From Puniceicoccales bacterium (GTDB lineage: Bacteria > Verrucomicrobiota > Verrucomicrobiia > Opitutales > UBA953), in contig JAITXH010000155.1 of the NCBI GenBank assembly GCA_031284845.1, forward strand, positions 1-8,782: a stretch of 8,782 bases of DNA, in the 5' to 3' direction. This document shows positions 5,971 to 8,782 of this stretch, piece after piece. Positions within the stretch are counted from its first letter, which is position 1. Every line of letters starts with the position of its first letter. The notes under the pieces were generated by a model. It was not told where the DNA came from. It searched no databases and saw only the letters and a list, made by a program, of their open reading frames with translations. Made by a program: the position numbers and the translations under genes.

Positions 5971-7062
5971 ATGGACACCGCCCTTTTTGACTACGATTTA
6001 CCCGAAAAGTGCATTGCGCACACTCCTGCCGCCCGGCGCGACGCCTCACGCCTGCTCGTCGTAGAACGCCAAACGCAAAAGGTGACCCACCACCTGTTTC
6101 ACGAACTACCCGACTTGCTGCCTGCGGGCACCGCGCTCTTTCGCAACAACGCACGCGTGCTGCGTGCCCGTCTGCCCGGCATACGGCCCACCGGCGGCCA
6201 TGTCGAATGCCTGTTGCTACGCCCGGCAGAACAGCCCGACGAGTGGTGGTGCTTGCTCAAACCGGGGAAAAAAGCGGCAGATGGAGCCGGATTCGGCCTG
6301 CCCGGCATCTATCAAGCCAGAGCCACCGGGCAAAAAGGCCAGGAATACCGCGTGCAATTTACACTGCCTCCGGGCATGACCGTCCCGGCACTGGCGGAAA
6401 AAACCGGTGCGCTCCCCTTGCCACCCTACATCGAACGGGCACGCTCCACTGCCGACGGCGTGGACTATGCCGCGCTGGACAGCGAGCGCTACCAGACGGT
6501 CTATGCCGAAGCGGGCCGCTCCGTAGCCGCCGCCGCGCCCACAGCCGGATTGCATTTTTCCAAAGAAGTGCTGGCAGCATTGACCGCACGCGGCATGCCT
6601 GCGCACGACCTCACCCTGCATGTCGGGACGGGCACCTTTCAACCTGTCAAAACAGAGCGCATCGAAGACCACCCCATCCACCACGAGTGGTATGAAATCC
6701 CCGCTCCCACCCTCGCTGCGCTGACCTCAACCGAGGCCCCGAGGCTCGCCGTAGGCACGACTTCCCTGCGGGCCATGGAAGACTTCGCCCGCAAACGGGC
6801 GGCGGGCACGGCAACACCGGATGCCCGTGGCGCTTATTCAGGCGAAGCCGGATTGTTCATTTACCCCCCGGCAGTGTTTGGCGGCGCAGACCTGCTATTG
6901 ACGAATTTCCACCTCCCGCGCTCCACGCTGATATGCCTCGTCGCAGCATTTCTCACACCGGGTGAGACAGATGGTATCGCCTGGCTGAAAGGACTGTATG
7001 CAGAGGCCGTTGCACACGGGTATCGTTTCTACAGTTATGGCGACGCGATGTTGATACTGTAA
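5971..7062 (+). CDS. queA: S-adenosylmethionine:tRNA ribosyltransferase-isomerase
   Basis: QueA transfers and isomerises the ribosyl part of S-adenosylmethionine onto 7-aminomethyl-7-deazaguanine in tRNA, forming epoxyqueuosine at the wobble position of GUN-anticodon tRNAs. The 363-residue product (Escherichia coli, 356) shows family motifs: FDYDLPEKCIAHTPA (6-20) with RDASRLLVV (23-31), LPLPPYIER (148-156), RYQTVYA (173-179), APTAGLHFS (189-197), HVGTGTFQPV (217-226), FHLPRSTL (313-320) and YRFYSYGDAMLI (351-362). The segment before APTAGLHF reads SVAAAAP where many homologues have GSVAAP, a small local variation. The gene begins 34 bases after gloA and ATG 5971 has no Shine-Dalgarno sequence. 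No tgt, queG or other queuosine gene is in the window. Confidence 0.96.
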   Translation: MDTALFDYDLPEKCIAHTPAARRDASRLLVVERQTQKVTHHLFHELPDLLPAGTALFRNNARVLRARLPGIRPTGGHVECLLLRPAEQPDEWWCLLKPGKKAADGAGFGLPGIYQARATGQKGQEYRVQFTLPPGMTVPALAEKTGALPLPPYIERARSTADGVDYAALDSERYQTVYAEAGRSVAAAAPTAGLHFSKEVLAALTARGMPAHDLTLHVGTGTFQPVKTERIEDHPIHHEWYEIPAPTLAALTSTEAPRLAVGTTSLRAMEDFARKRAAGTATPDARGAYSGEAGLFIYPPAVFGGADLLLTNFHLPRSTLICLVAAFLTPGETDGIAWLKGLYAEAVAHGYRFYSYGDAMLIL

Positions 7063-7082
7063 AATCCGTCCGTCTCCTTCCA

Positions 7083-7112
7083 CAGGAATGCAGGCAAAGG
7101 CAAAATTCCTGC
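7083..7112. other. Two mutually exclusive hairpins between queA and pilC
   Basis: CAGGAAT (7083-7089) can pair with ATTCCTG (7105-7111), or GCAGG (7090-7094) with CCTGC (7108-7112); both use the same 3' bases, so only one can form at a time. No T-run follows. This may be a weak post-queA structure, and chance is a reasonable explanation. Confidence 0.25.
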
Positions 7113-7186
7113 TTTCCTCCGTGTAAATATTGCTTATCCAGTGCGCAGTATCTCTTTTTTCATCTCATCTTCATCTCTCCCCTCTC

Positions 7187-8437
7187 ATGGCAAAATTCAA
7201 ATACACGGCCATTGACGCCCAAGGCAAACAAGTCACCGGGCGCGTTGACGCACCAAGTGAAGCTGGTGCCCGCGCTAAACTCGGCGGACAACGCCTCATG
7301 GTCACCGTACTTTCCCAAGAAGGCGGCGGCTCACCGGCAGGGGGAGCCACTAGCGGCAGGGCAAAAAAAGTCGCCTCTTTCTTCGCCGGCAACGTCAAGC
7401 AAGAGGTATTGACCATCTTCACCCGCCAGCTCGCCACCCTGCTTCAGGCCGGACTCCCACTCCTGCGCGCATTGGACATCCTCCATAAACAGGAGCGCAC
7501 GCCAGCCATGAAGACCGTGCTCGCCAGTCTCTGTGAAAATGTCCAGTCAGGTAACAATCTCTCCGACGCCATGGGGCAGCACCCGAAGGCCTTTGACCGG
7601 CTTTACGTCAACATGATTCGCGCCGGCGAGGCGGGCGGCGTCCTTGACCGCGTATTGGACCGGCTCGCCATGTTTATGGAGAAATCCGTCCGGATTCAGA
7701 AGAAAATCAAAGCCGCCATGGTTTACCCCGCCGTCGTCATCACCGTCGCCATCGGCATCGTATATCTCCTCATGGTCAAAGTGGTGCCGTCTTTTCAAAA
7801 CATGCTCGCCTCGCAAAAAGGCGCACGCATGCCCCCCCTCACCCAGACCGTCATCAACGCCAGCAATTTGCTCACCGAATACTGGTATGTGACGCCTGTT
7901 GCCGTTGCCGCCCTCGTCTTCGGCATCAAAATCCTTTTCCGCAGTAAAACCGGGAAGAAAATATTCGACAAAGTCGTCTTCCGCCTCCCCAAGATCGGCC
8001 CCTTCATCACCGTCGCCGCCGTCGCCCGCTTCTCGCGCACCTTCGGCACCCTGATGTCCTCCGGCGTCCCCATCCTGCAGGCCATCATCATCACACGCGA
8101 CACCATGAGCAACGTCGTCCTCGGGCAGGCGCTCTCCACCGTCCACGACCGCGTGCGCGATGGCGAACCACTTTCCGTGCCTCTGGAGCAGACAGGGGTC
8201 TTTCCCGCCATGGTGACCAGCATGATTCAAGTCGGCGAGGAGACGGGGCAACTCCCCGAGATGCTCAACCGCGTCGCCGATACTTATGATGAAGAAGTGG
8301 ACAACACAGTCGGAGCCATGACGTCCATCATCGAGCCTCTCCTCATCGTCTTTCTCGCCGTCGTCGTCGGGACGATAGTGGTGGCTATGTTCCTACCGCT
8401 CATCGAGTTGATTAAGCACATGACCGGCGGCGGATAG
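7187..8437 (+). CDS. pilC: Type IV pilus / type II secretion inner-membrane platform protein (PilC/GspF family)
   Basis: PilC/GspF forms the inner-membrane platform on which the assembly ATPase acts to polymerise pilin or pseudopilin. The 416-residue product (type IV pilus PilC is about 405) starts with MAKFKYTAIDAQGKQ and has two T2SSF repeats, about 76-199 and 278-401. Repeat 1 shows FTRQLATLLQAGLPLL and GEAGGVLDRVL, repeat 2 shows FSRTFGTLMSSGVPIL and GEETGQLPEML. Membrane segments lie around 181-198, 236-250 and 383-405. The frame opens at TTG 7130, but ATG 7187 gives the usual family N-terminus and the extension would be atypical. The leader before 7187 is C/T-rich without a Shine-Dalgarno sequence. 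No pilB, pilT or pilin gene is adjacent, so PilC and GspF cannot be separated with certainty; the symbol is a best guess. Confidence 0.9.
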   Translation: MAKFKYTAIDAQGKQVTGRVDAPSEAGARAKLGGQRLMVTVLSQEGGGSPAGGATSGRAKKVASFFAGNVKQEVLTIFTRQLATLLQAGLPLLRALDILHKQERTPAMKTVLASLCENVQSGNNLSDAMGQHPKAFDRLYVNMIRAGEAGGVLDRVLDRLAMFMEKSVRIQKKIKAAMVYPAVVITVAIGIVYLLMVKVVPSFQNMLASQKGARMPPLTQTVINASNLLTEYWYVTPVAVAALVFGIKILFRSKTGKKIFDKVVFRLPKIGPFITVAAVARFSRTFGTLMSSGVPILQAIIITRDTMSNVVLGQALSTVHDRVRDGEPLSVPLEQTGVFPAMVTSMIQVGEETGQLPEMLNRVADTYDEEVDNTVGAMTSIIEPLLIVFLAVVVGTIVVAMFLPLIELIKHMTGGG

Positions 8438-8465
8438 AGTTCGCCGCGCCCCCACAGGGTTGCTT

Positions 8466-8499
8466 GCCGGGGAAGAGCCGGCCCCTCGTTTTTTATTTT
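8466..8499 (+). terminator. Probable intrinsic terminator after pilC
   Basis: GCCGG (8466-8470) pairs with CCGGC (8478-8482) around a 7-base loop. AGGG (8456-8459) can extend the stem with CCCT (8483-8486) across a one-sided bulge. A T-tract follows: T6 at 8489-8494, A, then T4 at 8496-8499. It lies just after the pilC stop and before the hydrolase gene, so it fits as the end of the pilC transcript. Confidence 0.65.
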
Positions 8500-8523
8500 A
8501 ATTTTTCATCCTCAATTCTTAGC

Positions 8524-8551
8524 GTTGCGTGAATACCCGCGCCGCCGCAAC
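8524..8551. repeat. 6-bp inverted repeat upstream of the last gene
   Basis: GTTGCG (8524-8529) and CGCAAC (8546-8551) are exact reverse complements with 16 bases between, about 50-77 bases before the ATG at 8601. It sits where an operator or a leader hairpin could be, but a 6-bp repeat is expected often by chance. I see no well-spaced -35/-10 pair nearby. Confidence 0.2.
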
Positions 8552-8600
8552 ATTTTTGCCTATTCTTGGTCTAATCCTCACAAACTCCGAATAAACATCC

Positions 8601-8782
8601 ATGAAACGTGCATCATTGCTCTTCATTTTTGCCCTGCTGCTTTTCCCAGCGACGGGTTTTGCACAGGCTGCACTCGAGGCATTCGAGGCAAAGACATTTA
8701 CCCTGAAGTCCGGCTACAAATTACAATATCGCCTGCTCCAACCGGAAAAAATCGAACCCGGAAAAAAGTATCCCATCGTGCT
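8601..8782 (+). CDS. Secreted alpha/beta-hydrolase-like protein, N-terminal part (runs off the window)
   Basis: From ATG 8601, 60 complete codons are open to the window edge. The first 23 residues form a clear Sec signal peptide: MKR, a hydrophobic core (SLLFIFALLLFPATGF) and a likely cleavage site AQA|A. The mature part reads FEAKTFTLKSGYKLQYRLL, then a proline/lysine-rich turn and KKYPIVL. That is the usual lead-in to the first strand of secreted dienelactone-hydrolase, carboxylesterase or prolyl-oligopeptidase-like alpha/beta hydrolases, where an HG(A/G)-type oxyanion motif normally follows. The catalytic region is not in the window, so activity and substrate are unknown. The product is probably periplasmic or exported. 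No Shine-Dalgarno sequence precedes the ATG, and the terminator at 8466-8499 suggests its own transcript. Confidence 0.75.
   Translation, partial: MKRASLLFIFALLLFPATGFAQAALEAFEAKTFTLKSGYKLQYRLLQPEKIEPGKKYPIV

Noticed and set aside
7130..7186. TTG start giving a 19-residue longer PilC
   Set aside because: The extension is atypical for the family, while ATG 7187 gives the standard MAKFKYTA-type N-terminus.
8556..8577. TTGCCT and TAATCC as a -35/-10 pair for the last gene
   Set aside because: The spacing is 10 bases, far too short for a standard promoter.
1..8782. CRISPR array, tRNA/rRNA, insertion sequence or toxin-antitoxin system
   Set aside because: I saw no regularly spaced direct repeats, no cloverleaf or rRNA signatures, no transposase and no paired small genes in either strand.

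Overview
The window reads as an ordinary chromosomal stretch of a high-GC, Gram-negative-type bacterium with every convincing gene on the + strand. The gene set (a short ComEC, a McsA/McsB protein-arginine kinase pair outside its Firmicutes setting, QueA, a PilC/GspF protein and a secreted alpha/beta hydrolase) together with the protein style suggests Verrucomicrobiota, perhaps an Opitutaceae-like lineage. That placement is an inference from recognition, not a measured phylogeny.

Layout. Positions 1-197 hold the 3' end of an unrecognised gene. Positions 198-610 are a visibly more AT-rich, gene-free stretch containing inverted and tandem repeats and two adjacent hairpins. Then come folK (611-1141) and comEC (1154-2863), 12 bp apart and closed by a likely terminator. 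A second run follows: mcsA (2968-3489), mcsB (3503-4609), a TatD-family metal-dependent hydrolase gene (4644-5438), a gloA-like gene (5547-5936) and queA (5971-7062). Next is a pilC/gspF-type gene (7187-8437) with a likely terminator, and finally the 5' end of a secreted alpha/beta-hydrolase gene (8601 to the window edge).

Functionally the window is a string of housekeeping and accessory functions rather than one pathway: folate synthesis, DNA uptake, protein-arginine phosphorylation and quality control, a metal-dependent hydrolase, methylglyoxal detoxification, queuosine tRNA modification and type IV pilus or type II secretion assembly. ComEC and PilC could both serve natural transformation, but nothing here proves it. 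The tightest functional unit is mcsA-mcsB.

I found no CRISPR array, rRNA, tRNA, complete mobile element or toxin-antitoxin system. I do not see strong evidence of an undescribed system. The items most worth a second look are the repeat-bearing 198-610 spacer, the McsA/McsB pair without ctsR or clpC beside it, the ComEC lacking its C-terminal metallo-beta-lactamase domain, and the scarcity of Shine-Dalgarno sequences in front of the genes.
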